Shown here: positions 30,446 to 40,956 of the stretch, one piece after another
Position numbering within the stretch: position 1 is the first letter of the stretch
How the letters are laid out: each line of letters begins with the position of its first letter
Assembly (NCBI GenBank): GCA_002787635.1
Contig: PCXK01000007.1
Span: 506,872-570,871 of the forward strand
Origin: Alphaproteobacteria bacterium CG11_big_fil_rev_8_21_14_0_20_39_49
GTDB taxonomy: Bacteria > Pseudomonadota > Alphaproteobacteria > Rickettsiales > UBA6187
DNA length: 64,000 bases
Reading direction: 5' to 3'
Translations under genes and position numbers: made by a program
Notes under the pieces: model-generated
Told to the model about the DNA's origin: nothing
Databases searched by the model: none
What the model saw: only the letters and a program-made list of their open reading frames with translations

Positions 30446-30910
30446 CTATATAAACTCAAAAGTGGCTTCAACTTCAACTGCCACGCCAAAGGGCAGGCTT
30501 GCAACGCCTACGGCGGCTCTTGCGTGTTTGCCGTTATTGCCGAATACTTCGGCTATTAAATCCGATGCACCGTTAGCAACGGCAGGGTGTTCCGTAAAGT
30601 CAGGTGTGGAGTTAACAAAAACGCCAAGCCTTACGCATTTTACCTTGCTTAAATCGCCATTTGATGCGTCTTTAAGCTGGGAAATTATGTTTATAGCACA
30701 AACTTTTGCTACGGCTTTTCCCTGTTCGATAGAAAAATTTTCACCAAGTTTTCCGACTTGACCTTCAACCGATCCGTTAACAAAAGGTATCTGCCCTGAA
30801 ATGACTATCTGGTTTCCGCTTATGGTGTATGGAACGTAGTTAGCGGCAGGTTTTGCAGCCTCAGGGATAATAATATTTAATTCTTCTAGTTTTTGTGCAA
30901 CGGCAGACAT
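30446..30910 (-). CDS. RidA family protein
   Basis: A 154-residue YjgF/RidA-fold protein, hydrolase of reactive imine/enamine intermediates or a relative. Typical pattern: VPYTISGNQIVISGQIPFVN, GKLGENFSIEQGKAVAKVCA, KVKCVRLGVFVNSTPDF, and the end ARAAVGVASLPFGVAVEVEA. The highly conserved arginine before the VGV strand is present; the C-terminal Glu is within EATFEF. TAAGGAGAAAATT ribosome-binding site. The longer N-terminus and FVNST marks place it in the AMP-like RidA subgroup. Confidence 0.9.
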   Translation of the reverse strand: MSAVAQKLEELNIIIPEAAKPAANYVPYTISGNQIVISGQIPFVNGSVEGQVGKLGENFSIEQGKAVAKVCAINIISQLKDASNGDLSKVKCVRLGVFVNSTPDFTEHPAVANGASDLIAEVFGNNGKHARAAVGVASLPFGVAVEVEATFEFI

Positions 30911-30972
30911 AATTTTCTCCTTAATAGTTATAAGTGTTAATACTGAACCTGTTTCAGTATGGTAATAGTTAT

Positions 30973-31125
30973 GAAGTATTCGATAAATATATATGTTTTG
31001 TCATACTGAATTTATTTCAGTATCTTCTTTATACATGGCTAATAGATGCTGAAACAAGTTCAGCATGACACAAATTAAAGATTTTAGTACAATTTGTACA
31101 AAATATATAAATTATTGAACACTCC
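30973..31125. mobile_element. MITE-like element R3, copy b (diverged)
   Basis: About 153 bp with imperfect ends (GAAGTATTCGATAAATATAT... and ...ATATATAAATTATTGAACACTCC) and the interior GATGCTGAAACAAGTTCAGC palindrome. It shares the ending ACAATTTGTACAAAAT...GAACACTCC with the truncated copy at 55187-55257. Confidence 0.65.
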
Positions 31126-31132
31126 TTAATAG

Positions 31133-32008
31133 TTATGGTTTAATACCGAAAAGATAATACAGGCAACCTGTTAAACTGCCTAGTGATTTCATAGACCTTG
31201 TGAACTGAAAAGAACAGAATTTTACAAAAAACTTTGCTAAATAAAAATATAAATAACAGAAAGCTACATATTTTGCCCGTCCTTTATTAAAATATTTTTC
31301 CTCCATGTATAATCTTGACCACAGCATATGCTTGTTCTTAAAGAATATTATTTTGTTGGATTTTGGGGTTGAAGCTCCCATAATGTGGGTTACTTCCGAA
31401 TCAGGCGTTAACACAAGGCTATATCCGGCATTCATAGCCTTTAAGCACAAATCGTCATCTTCGTAGAATAAAAATATTTCAGGGTCGAAAAATCCTATTT
31501 TCTTAAAATGCTTCATTCTAAGGAGCATAACCGCCCCCGATAAACATTCGGAACATAAATCGCCCGAAGGAGCTATATATTTTGCCTTCGTTTCTTCACG
31601 CACATAAAAAGCGGTTTTGTAACTTTGCTGAAGGCTGCCGTCATCATTGTAAAGATTAGGTGCTATTATAGCGGCTTCCTCATATTTTTCTGCCGCCTGT
31701 ACCAGTTTTTGTATAGAATCTTTTTCCAAGATAGCATCGGGGTTTAAAAGTAGAGCAAATTCGGTATCTATTTTTTCCAAGGCTACGTTATTTGCACAGC
31801 CAAAGCCGATATTGTTATCATTTTGAATTAATATAGCGTTTGGTCTGGTTTCTTTTACGATTTTGCACGTAGAGTCTTTACTTGCGTTATCTATAACATA
31901 TACTTTTATACCGTCGGGGATAGATTTAAGGCACTCTTCTATCACTTTTGCACTGTTATATGTAACTATAACAACAGAAACCTTCTTGCTAGCCGAGTGT
32001 TTTTGCAT
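31133..32008 (-). CDS. Family 2 glycosyltransferase
   Basis: A 291-residue GT-A fold glycosyltransferase, rhamnosyltransferase/GT2-like. Nucleotide-binding motif VVIVTYNSAKVIEECLKSIP, DNASKDST, LLLNPDAIL (the DXD-like position), the acceptor region SGAVMLLRMKHFKKIGFFDP and the catalytic FYEDDDLCLKAMNAGY. A Phe/Lys-rich C-terminal segment has a possible membrane-associated helix. AGAGGAATTTA ribosome-binding site. It would act on cytoplasmic envelope polysaccharide precursors. Isolated from other glycan genes, with MITE R3b abutting its stop. Confidence 0.88.
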   Translation of the reverse strand: MQKHSASKKVSVVIVTYNSAKVIEECLKSIPDGIKVYVIDNASKDSTCKIVKETRPNAILIQNDNNIGFGCANNVALEKIDTEFALLLNPDAILEKDSIQKLVQAAEKYEEAAIIAPNLYNDDGSLQQSYKTAFYVREETKAKYIAPSGDLCSECLSGAVMLLRMKHFKKIGFFDPEIFLFYEDDDLCLKAMNAGYSLVLTPDSEVTHIMGASTPKSNKIIFFKNKHMLWSRLYMEEKYFNKGRAKYVAFCYLYFYLAKFFVKFCSFQFTRSMKSLGSLTGCLYYLFGIKP

Positions 32009-32064
32009 TAAATTCCTCTAATTGATTATTCGTAGATATGTAACTTTATAAAAAAAATAGAAGA

Positions 32065-32934
32065 ATGACAAACAATCTTTATATACCTTTAACAAAAAGA
32101 GCTGCAATCCAAATAAGCGGTAAGGACTCAAAGCAATTTTTACAAGGCTTGATAACAAATGATATCAACAAGGTAGATGATGATAAAGTCATTTATGCTT
32201 TAATGCTGACACCGCAAGGAAAATTTCTTTATGATTTCTTTATAGCACATAGGGAAGGGGCTTACTTACTTGATTGTCAAAAGGAATTATTACCCCAGAT
32301 AATCAAGAAGCTAAGTATGTATAAACTGCGTTCTGATGTGCAGATAGAAGATGTTTCACAAAAATATGAGATTGCGGCTCTTTTGGGTGACAAAGTTTTT
32401 GAAGTGATGGAGGGCCGGGAGAATAATGTAAGGCAATTTTGTAAAGGAGTTGCGTATATTGACCCAAGAAATGATAAAATATTTGCACGCAGCTTTATTG
32501 AGATAGATAATGACTACCAATCATTTAAAGCATTTGATTTTGAATTGGGTGCGTTTGATGATTATGAGTATGCACGAATAAACGCCTGCGTTCCCGAAGG
32601 GGGAGTGGACTTGGAAAGCGGAGGTGCGTTCCCTCATGATTTTGGTATGGATAGCTTGAATGCCGTTGATTATAATAAGGGCTGCTATGTGGGGCAAGAG
32701 GTTACTGCCAGAGTGCATCACAAAGGAAACGTTAGAAAGCGGCTCTATGTGATTGAGTCAGATGAAGAAAATAAGTTATTGCTCGGTCAGGAGGTAACGT
32801 TTGAAGATGAAAAAATAGGAACGGTATTTTCTGCAATTAAAAATATTGCTTTAGCCGTATTAATTCAAGAAAAAGTTGAAAAAAACAATTTTGTCTGTAA
32901 TGTAAACGATATGAAAATTAAAGTACGTAAGTAA
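32065..32934 (+). CDS. ygfZ: Folate-binding YgfZ/GcvT-like protein
   Basis: A 289-residue folate-dependent Fe-S cluster maintenance protein. N-terminal AAIQISGKDSKQFLQGLITN and the diagnostic KGCYVGQEVTARVHHKG, with the conserved Cys of the K-G-C-[FY]-x-G-Q-E motif. C-terminal beta-barrel region near LLGQEVTFEDEKIGTVFS. No obvious ribosome-binding site; ATG 32065 is the first fitting the family start. Four bases separate it from the MscS gene. Confidence 0.93.
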   Translation: MTNNLYIPLTKRAAIQISGKDSKQFLQGLITNDINKVDDDKVIYALMLTPQGKFLYDFFIAHREGAYLLDCQKELLPQIIKKLSMYKLRSDVQIEDVSQKYEIAALLGDKVFEVMEGRENNVRQFCKGVAYIDPRNDKIFARSFIEIDNDYQSFKAFDFELGAFDDYEYARINACVPEGGVDLESGGAFPHDFGMDSLNAVDYNKGCYVGQEVTARVHHKGNVRKRLYVIESDEENKLLLGQEVTFEDEKIGTVFSAIKNIALAVLIQEKVEKNNFVCNVNDMKIKVRK

Positions 32935-32938
32935 TTAT

Positions 32939-33457
32939 ATGGAATTTTATTTAAGTAGCCTATATCAGGAGATGCTGGGTGCAACTATTATGTTCTGGCC
33001 GCAGTTTATCAGCGGTTTGTTGATATTCCTTTTATTTTGTGTGCTTTACATAGCTACGGGCGTTATCTTTAAAAGGCTGATAAACGGCAGGGAAAGCAGC
33101 AGGCAGCATTCCGTAAAATTTCTAAAAAAATTCATACGCCTGTTTTTAATTATATTTGGCTTTATAACTATGCTCGGCACATGGGGTATAGACATAAGTG
33201 CCATTGTGGCAGGCTTGGGGCTGACGGGGTTTGCCCTTGGTTTTGCGTTAAAAGATGCTTTATCAAGCGTTTTGGCAGGCATTATGATTCACGTATATAA
33301 GCCTTTTGAAGTGGGAGATACTATAAGCACCTGCGGCTCTGAGGGGGTGGTTAGTTCAATTGACTTGCGATATACCACAATAGAATCAAATGGGGTTAGG
33401 CATCTTATTCCAAACTCTAAGCTTATTTCGGAAAAGGTTTTAATATCAGGGCGTTAG
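32939..33457 (+). CDS. Short MscS-family mechanosensitive channel
   Basis: A 172-residue protein with three hydrophobic segments: FWPQFISGLLIFLLFCVLYI, LFLIIFGFITMLGTWGI, and the pore helix IVAGLGLTGFALGFALKDAL, the Gly/Ala TM3 signature of MscS. A beta domain follows (KPFEVGDTISTCGSEGVVSS, RYTTIESNGVRHLIPNSKLI). It lacks the C-terminal alpha/beta vestibule of full-length MscS (286 aa in E. coli), so it is a minimal form, which exists in other alphaproteobacteria. Start four bases after ygfZ. Confidence 0.87.
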   Translation: MEFYLSSLYQEMLGATIMFWPQFISGLLIFLLFCVLYIATGVIFKRLINGRESSRQHSVKFLKKFIRLFLIIFGFITMLGTWGIDISAIVAGLGLTGFALGFALKDALSSVLAGIMIHVYKPFEVGDTISTCGSEGVVSSIDLRYTTIESNGVRHLIPNSKLISEKVLISGR

Positions 33458-33571
33458 CCAAGTATAGTTAGCCGAATTTAGTTTTTTGTCATCCTGAGAT
33501 GATGAAACAAGTTCAGCATGACATAAAGTTAAAAATCGCATTTTCATGTAAAATCTATCTATAGCTAACAC
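33450..33571. repeat. Diverged R3-like element after the MscS gene
   Basis: Left end GGGCGTTAGCCAAGTATAGTTAGC, right end CTATCTATAGCTAACACCTCC; interior GATGAAACAAGTTCAGCATGACATAA. It is a decayed R3-type element with imperfect inverted ends; the last eight bases of the MscS gene lie within it, so it may have supplied the stop codon. Confidence 0.4.
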
Positions 33572-33660
33572 CTCCGAAAGCCAATAAAAAATACATGATT
33601 TGTTTTATATTATATGTTATAAGACCGCTTCATTTTTTTTGTATTAAAAAGGAAGCGTTT

Positions 33661-34050
33661 ATGAGATTCAAAGAAAAATACCCACAATTTAATTATAGAA
33701 AACTGGATAATAATGCGATAGTAGCTGCTTTATCTTTTATCGATTACAAGGCTTGCGAAAAAGACGAGCAAGTATATATAAGTAGCAAAAACAGCATAAA
33801 AAAAGAGTTCGATATCAGAGCAATAGCATGCGGAGTCAAGCAAGAAATCGGAAGTGAGTACGAACAGTCCGTTGAGCATCTGATGGCTATGGCTCAAATC
33901 GGTGAATATCTTGCAGATAACAAGATTCCTGCTGTGTGGGAAAGAATGGGCATTAACTCTAAAGAAATACAGGAGCAATATAATTTATTGCATAAAGATA
34001 AAGACGAGTGGGTGTCTGTAAATTTACAACAAATGTCTAGGGCTTTATAA
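33661..34050 (+). CDS. Hypothetical protein
   Basis: A 129-residue protein, start ATG 33661 after AAAAAGGAAGCGTTT; the in-frame ATG at 33595 would add an odd Phe/Cys-rich segment. Soluble, charged, helical (NAIVAALSFIDYKACEKDEQ; CGVKQEIGSEYEQSVEHLMA; GEYLADNKIPAVWERMG). No family recognised. It is a single-gene unit before the tandem repeat at 34129. Function unknown. Confidence 0.55.
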   Translation: MRFKEKYPQFNYRKLDNNAIVAALSFIDYKACEKDEQVYISSKNSIKKEFDIRAIACGVKQEIGSEYEQSVEHLMAMAQIGEYLADNKIPAVWERMGINSKEIQEQYNLLHKDKDEWVSVNLQQMSRAL

Positions 34051-34128
34051 CCCGTAATAGGCTCACTACTCCTAATCCAATTGTTTGATAAATCCAATTG
34101 TTTGATAATTTATATTATGTCAAATGGA

Positions 34129-34280
34129 ATTGTTGTCATTTATATGGATCTTTACGGAGTATCACCATATGGACGATACGTCATATCCTGCGTTAGAAAA
34201 CTACATTGTTGTCATTTATATGGATCTTTACGGAGTATCACCATATGGACGATACGTCATATCCTGCGTTAGAAAACTAC
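34129..34280. repeat. Perfect tandem duplication, 2 x 76 bp
   Basis: Two identical 76-base units (34129-34204 and 34205-34280), each beginning ATTGTTGTCATTTATATGG and ending CGTTAGAAAACTAC, followed by AATGACG. Each unit has the near-palindrome CACCATATGGACGATACG. The gap 34051-34377 holds nothing else supported; a 63-residue reading through it is simply the translated repeat. Confidence 0.93.
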
Positions 34281-34377
34281 AATGACGTTTCTATTTTATG
34301 TTATGAATTTAGATGTGTAGGCAAACTACATGAGACGAAGATTATGCATAATTATTGAAAATGAGAAATGCTATAAG

Positions 34378-34773
34378 TTAAACCGGAGGCATATAACGGT
34401 CTAATGTTTCAATCATTAAAGGAGTTATATTCTTTTGGTAATTGTAGCTGTCTAGTGCGGGGTTACGCTTGTTGCCGGTAACCATTCCCTTGTCACTATA
34501 GATAACGCCTTCTGCCATTCTGTGGAAATAGAATGCGGTTTCCGGTGAAATCAACTTTTCATTTTTAATGCGAGCATTCGGGACAAATTCAAATATAAGG
34601 CTGCCATCGACCTTGAACACGCCGTTATTATTGGTTATTCGTTTGGCAAATGCACGGAAGAACGACTCGAAATCTTCGATTCGCTCTCCATTTGTATTCA
34701 TTTGCCATTTTGGGTTGGCATCACGGTCTCCGACAGCGGAACTGACGGTTACCCTCTCTCCTGAAACTTCCAA
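34378..34773 (-). CDS. Hypothetical protein, TTG start
   Basis: A 131-residue soluble protein beginning with TTG after AGGGAGAGG. Sequence features: RVTVSSAVGDRDANPKWQMN, a helix FESFFRAFAKRITNNNGVF, the aromatic-rich ISPETAFYFHRMAEGVIYSD, and a C-terminal MIETLDRYMPPV. The reading frame stays open 60 bases upstream without ATG/GTG. No signal peptide. Not recognised; the SPETAFYFHRMAEGVI block suggests a small catalytic- or flagella-associated domain, but I cannot support that. Confidence 0.5.
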   Translation of the reverse strand: MEVSGERVTVSSAVGDRDANPKWQMNTNGERIEDFESFFRAFAKRITNNNGVFKVDGSLIFEFVPNARIKNEKLISPETAFYFHRMAEGVIYSDKGMVTGNKRNPALDSYNYQKNITPLMIETLDRYMPPV

Positions 34774-34868
34774 TTGCCTCTCCCTTGCGTTGTTGTTTCG
34801 TTGAATGGGAAAATGATACTATTTGGTTTAGATGCTTTTATCAAGTTCTTTTGTTGGCTTGAATGATA

Positions 34869-34897
34869 AGATGCTGAAATAAATTCAGCATGACAAT
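34869..34897. repeat. GATGCTGAAATAAATTCAGC palindrome
   Basis: Solo copy of the palindrome that forms the core of the R2 and R3 elements, followed by ATGACAATTT. Downstream of fliX, possibly serving as its terminator hairpin. Confidence 0.5.
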
Positions 34898-34907
34898 TTG
34901 AAATAAT

Positions 34908-35324
34908 TTAACTATGTTCAAGTTTGGCAAGTTCCACAGCCGCTCTAAGCTCTATTTCATCAATAAGCTCTTTTAACTGATTTTCCGTGTCGGCTTCACG
35001 CCAGCTATTTATAAGGTCATCAAGGTTATTTAATAGGGACTCGGATATTTTTCCTTCAAGCAATCCTATTCGTATTTGATCAAGATGTTCAACTATATTG
35101 AATCCGTGTTGTATTTGTCTTTTGCGATTTGAAGGCTCATCTCCTACTTCTTGTAGGGCTAGTAATGAATCAAGCGGCATAACTCCCGATACCGAAGATG
35201 ACGGGCTTGCAACATTAGCTTCACTGCTTTGCAATAAGTGAGATGAGAATGATGCTCCGTCTGTTTTTTGTGCAGATGATTTTTTTGAGACAGACTTATT
35301 ATTTGCTATTTTTGTTATTTGCAT
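34908..35324 (-). CDS. fliX: FliX-like flagellar assembly regulator
   Basis: A 138-residue protein with the FliX family C-terminus (DEIELRAAVELAK) and PLDSLLALQEVGDEPSNRKR followed by a GFNIVEHLDQIRIGLLEG helix. The N-terminal 60 residues are Ser/Lys-rich and disordered. In Caulobacter FliX works with FlbD to couple flagellar assembly to class III/IV gene expression. Start ATG 35324 overlaps the end of ligA; the longer reading to 35357 lies inside ligA. Implies that the organism has or had flagella. No other flagellar gene is in the window. Confidence 0.82.
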   Translation of the reverse strand: MQITKIANNKSVSKKSSAQKTDGASFSSHLLQSSEANVASPSSSVSGVMPLDSLLALQEVGDEPSNRKRQIQHGFNIVEHLDQIRIGLLEGKISESLLNNLDDLINSWREADTENQLKELIDEIELRAAVELAKLEHS

Positions 35325-35326
35325 GA

Positions 35327-38700
<3,374 letters not shown>

Positions 38701-38718
38701 ATTGCCCGCCTGATGTTA

Positions 38719-38861
38719 TATTATAAATTTGAATTTAATTAACTCATCTTTGTCATTCCACGAATTTGTTTAGTAAAACAAATTATAGTGGAATCCACTT
38801 TTAAAAAAGTTAGGAAACTTTTTTTGACAGAATGCGTATATTAAATGCAAATTTACTATTA
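38719..38861. mobile_element. MITE-like element R4, copy d
   Basis: 143 bp bounded by inverted ends (ATAAATTTGAATTTAATT at left; ATTAAATGCAAATTTACTATT at right), with inner GTCATTCCACGAATTTGTTT-AGTA-AAACAAATT hairpin and AAAAAGTTAGGAAACTTTTT. It occupies the divergent dgt/erpA promoter region. Copy e at 44893-45037 shares ends and interior in inverted orientation. Confidence 0.75.
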
Positions 38862-38896
38862 TTTTAATTAACAACTTTAAGATAACAATTTTTATT

Positions 38897-39256
38897 ATGG
38901 ATACAACAAAAACAAATCCGATTTTAGAAGAAAACTTTATAATTTCTGAAAATGCGGCAAAACGTATATCGGAATTGATACAAGATGAAAAAAATAAAGA
39001 CGTTCGTCTTAGAATTTCCGTCTTAGGTGGAGGCTGCTCCGGTTTTCAGTATAATTATGATTTTGATTCTTCCCGGCAAGATGATGATAACATCTTCAAA
39101 AAAGATGGCGTTGAAGTTGTTATCGACTCGATGTCACTTGAGTATATAAAAGGCTCAATGCTTGATTTCGTGGAAACTCTCGGCAGTGCCGCATTTGAGA
39201 TAAAAAACCCTAATGCAACGGCTAACTGTGGCTGCGGTAACAGCTTTTCGGTATAA
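38897..39256 (+). CDS. erpA: Iron-sulfur cluster insertion protein (ErpA/IscA family)
   Basis: A 119-residue A-type Fe-S carrier with the three ligand cysteines: GGGCSGFQYNY at the middle and NCGCGNSFSV at the C-terminus. N-terminal FIISENAAKRISELIQDEKN is the family's first helix. Moves [2Fe-2S]/[4Fe-4S] clusters to target apoproteins. Short upstream region, and no clear ribosome-binding site, perhaps because of R4d insertion. ErpA versus IscA cannot be settled by sequence alone; the genomic setting beside dgt favours ErpA. Confidence 0.92.
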   Translation: MDTTKTNPILEENFIISENAAKRISELIQDEKNKDVRLRISVLGGGCSGFQYNYDFDSSRQDDDNIFKKDGVEVVIDSMSLEYIKGSMLDFVETLGSAAFEIKNPNATANCGCGNSFSV

Positions 39257-39397
39257 ATTATTGTAGGATTTACCATCAAGAATTCATCTTAATCCTGTCT
39301 GCCTAAATATACAAAAATCGGCTGTAACGTATCTTCAAAATAGAAAAAACTTGCCCGTAACAACAAAAAGCTTATATTCTGCTATCATAAACTCAAT

Positions 39398-40459
39398 ATG
39401 ACACATACTAAAATGCAGCAATACGAAGGTTGGGAAGATTTTAAGAACAAATCAGTTGATGAAAAAGCCTCAATATTATCCGGCGATAAAGGCAGCCTGT
39501 TCGATGTAATATACGCACAACAATTCACCAAGGAGCATCTGGAAGAATTATTTTTTCTTGCCGATACCATACGTAAAATAGCCAAAACCCAAAAAGGCAT
39601 GAATTTTTTAAGCACTATATTGTCCGATAAAAGGGCTATGCTTTTCTTCGTGCAGCCTTCAACCAGAACCTTCCTGTCATTTTTGAACGCATGTCAGATT
39701 GTGGGTATGCATATATCTGAAATAAGGGATTCCTCAACATCTTCGGAAGTAAAAGGCGAGTCGCCGGAGGATATGATAAGGACTTTTTCCAGCTATGTAG
39801 ACCTTATTATCGTAAGGCATCACGATGAGGGATTTGCAGAACGTGCGGCATGGACATTAAATTTCTATGCTAACCGTACAATACCGGTCATAAATGGCGG
39901 TTCGGGAAAAGACCAGCACCCCACACAAGCCCTACTGGATATGTACACCCTAAAAAGAGCCGGACAGATACAGGGGAAGAAAATCGCTATGGTAGGTGAC
40001 CTGAAGCGAGGACGCACCGTACGATCTTTATGCCGTCTTTTGTCACTATATGAAGATAACGAGATATATTTTATTTCGCCAAAAGAATTTGCAATGAAAA
40101 AGGATATATTGGAATTTCTTGATTCTAAAAATGTAAAATACACCATTACTGACAATCTGGAATCGGTAATACATGAAGTTGATGCGGTGTACTGCACCAG
40201 AATTCAGGACGAACATGATAAAAACGGGGAATCATCAACCGTAGATATAAGCAAATTCTGTATAACGGAAGATTTGGTAAAAAAAATGAAGGAAGATGCA
40301 GTAATCATGCACCCCTTCCCACGTAGATACGAAATAGATGTAAAAGTAGATAAAGACCCAAGGGCAGCATACTGGAAGCAGGGCAGAAACGGAATGTGGA
40401 TAAGAATAGCCCTTATTCTAAAGATAATGAACCGTGATAGCGTTGTTTACAGCTATTAG
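39398..40459 (+). CDS. pyrB: Aspartate carbamoyltransferase-like enzyme
   Basis: A 353-residue carbamoyltransferase. Carbamoyl-phosphate motif in FFVQPSTRTFLSFLNACQIV, HHDEGFAERAAW, NGGSGKDQHPTQALLDMYTL (aspartate-side loop), KKIAMVGDLKRGRTVRSLCR, YCTRIQDEH, and HPFPRRYEIDVKVDKDPRAAYW with the closing arginine loop. It commits pyrimidine synthesis (or a related ATCase). About 40 residues longer at the N-terminus than standard catalytic chains, as in some alphaproteobacteria. No ribosome-binding site is seen. Lone gene ending at the 40472 terminator. Confidence 0.9.
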   Translation: MTHTKMQQYEGWEDFKNKSVDEKASILSGDKGSLFDVIYAQQFTKEHLEELFFLADTIRKIAKTQKGMNFLSTILSDKRAMLFFVQPSTRTFLSFLNACQIVGMHISEIRDSSTSSEVKGESPEDMIRTFSSYVDLIIVRHHDEGFAERAAWTLNFYANRTIPVINGGSGKDQHPTQALLDMYTLKRAGQIQGKKIAMVGDLKRGRTVRSLCRLLSLYEDNEIYFISPKEFAMKKDILEFLDSKNVKYTITDNLESVIHEVDAVYCTRIQDEHDKNGESSTVDISKFCITEDLVKKMKEDAVIMHPFPRRYEIDVKVDKDPRAAYWKQGRNGMWIRIALILKIMNRDSVVYSY

Positions 40460-40471
40460 GACTTTCTTTTT

Positions 40472-40547
40472 AAGACCTCTGCATAATACGTCATCGCCTG
40501 AAAATACAAAATAAAAATAATTTTGCATTATGCAGAGGTCTTTTTTT
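40472..40547. terminator. Long-armed terminator
   Basis: Arms AAGACCTCTGCATAAT (40472-40487) and ATTATGCAGAGGTCTT (40527-40542) are perfectly complementary with a T-run after the right arm and A-rich left flank. It separates pyrB and the convergent 40623 gene. The long perfect arms may also come from a MITE. Confidence 0.8.
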
Positions 40548-40622
40548 ATAGGTTTTATTACACATATAATGCCGTCTAACTTTTCAACAATGCCGCTAAT
40601 AAAGCTTGGAATGACTATAAAA

Positions 40623-40955
40623 TTAGCTTTCATCCTTTTTATCATAAACCGGAGTTGCCTTGTTGCAAACCAACAAAGCCCTGATAATTTCCATAAGGAT
40701 AATAATAAAAACAGGAATTAATAAATATGCATATTCACCGCTATCTAACACTCCTATACCGACAAAATACTGTAATGTAAAAACGGCACAAAGTCCAGTT
40801 ACCGTAAAATTAATGAATATAAGTTTAAAAATGCCCCTGATACGGATACGTGTTTTGCAGCTTGAACACTTAAATGAAAATGGTGATAAAGCCGCAATTA
40901 TAGTTATTATCCCGATATCATTGCCGCAAGAGGGGCATTTTGTCTTAAATTTCAT
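40623..40955 (-). CDS. Small zinc-ribbon membrane protein
   Basis: A 110-residue protein: N-terminal zinc ribbon with CPSCGND and CSSCKTRIRIRG (two CxxC pairs 20 residues apart), followed by two membrane helices (LIFINFTVTGLCAVFTLQYF and AYLLIPVFIIILMEIIRALL) and a charged C-terminus. Function unknown; such zinc-ribbon plus membrane-helix proteins are common in bacteria. The ATG at 40955 starts one base after the acnA stop, so it is the tail of the acnA transcript. Confidence 0.7.
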   Translation of the reverse strand: MKFKTKCPSCGNDIGIITIIAALSPFSFKCSSCKTRIRIRGIFKLIFINFTVTGLCAVFTLQYFVGIGVLDSGEYAYLLIPVFIIILMEIIRALLVCNKATPVYDKKDES

Positions 40956-40956
40956 T

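Noticed and set aside
34081-34272. 63-aa open frame
   Set aside because: It is a translation of the tandem repeat and has no ribosome-binding site.
34129-34280. CRISPR array
   Set aside because: Only two adjacent identical 76-bp units with no spacers, no cas genes in the window.
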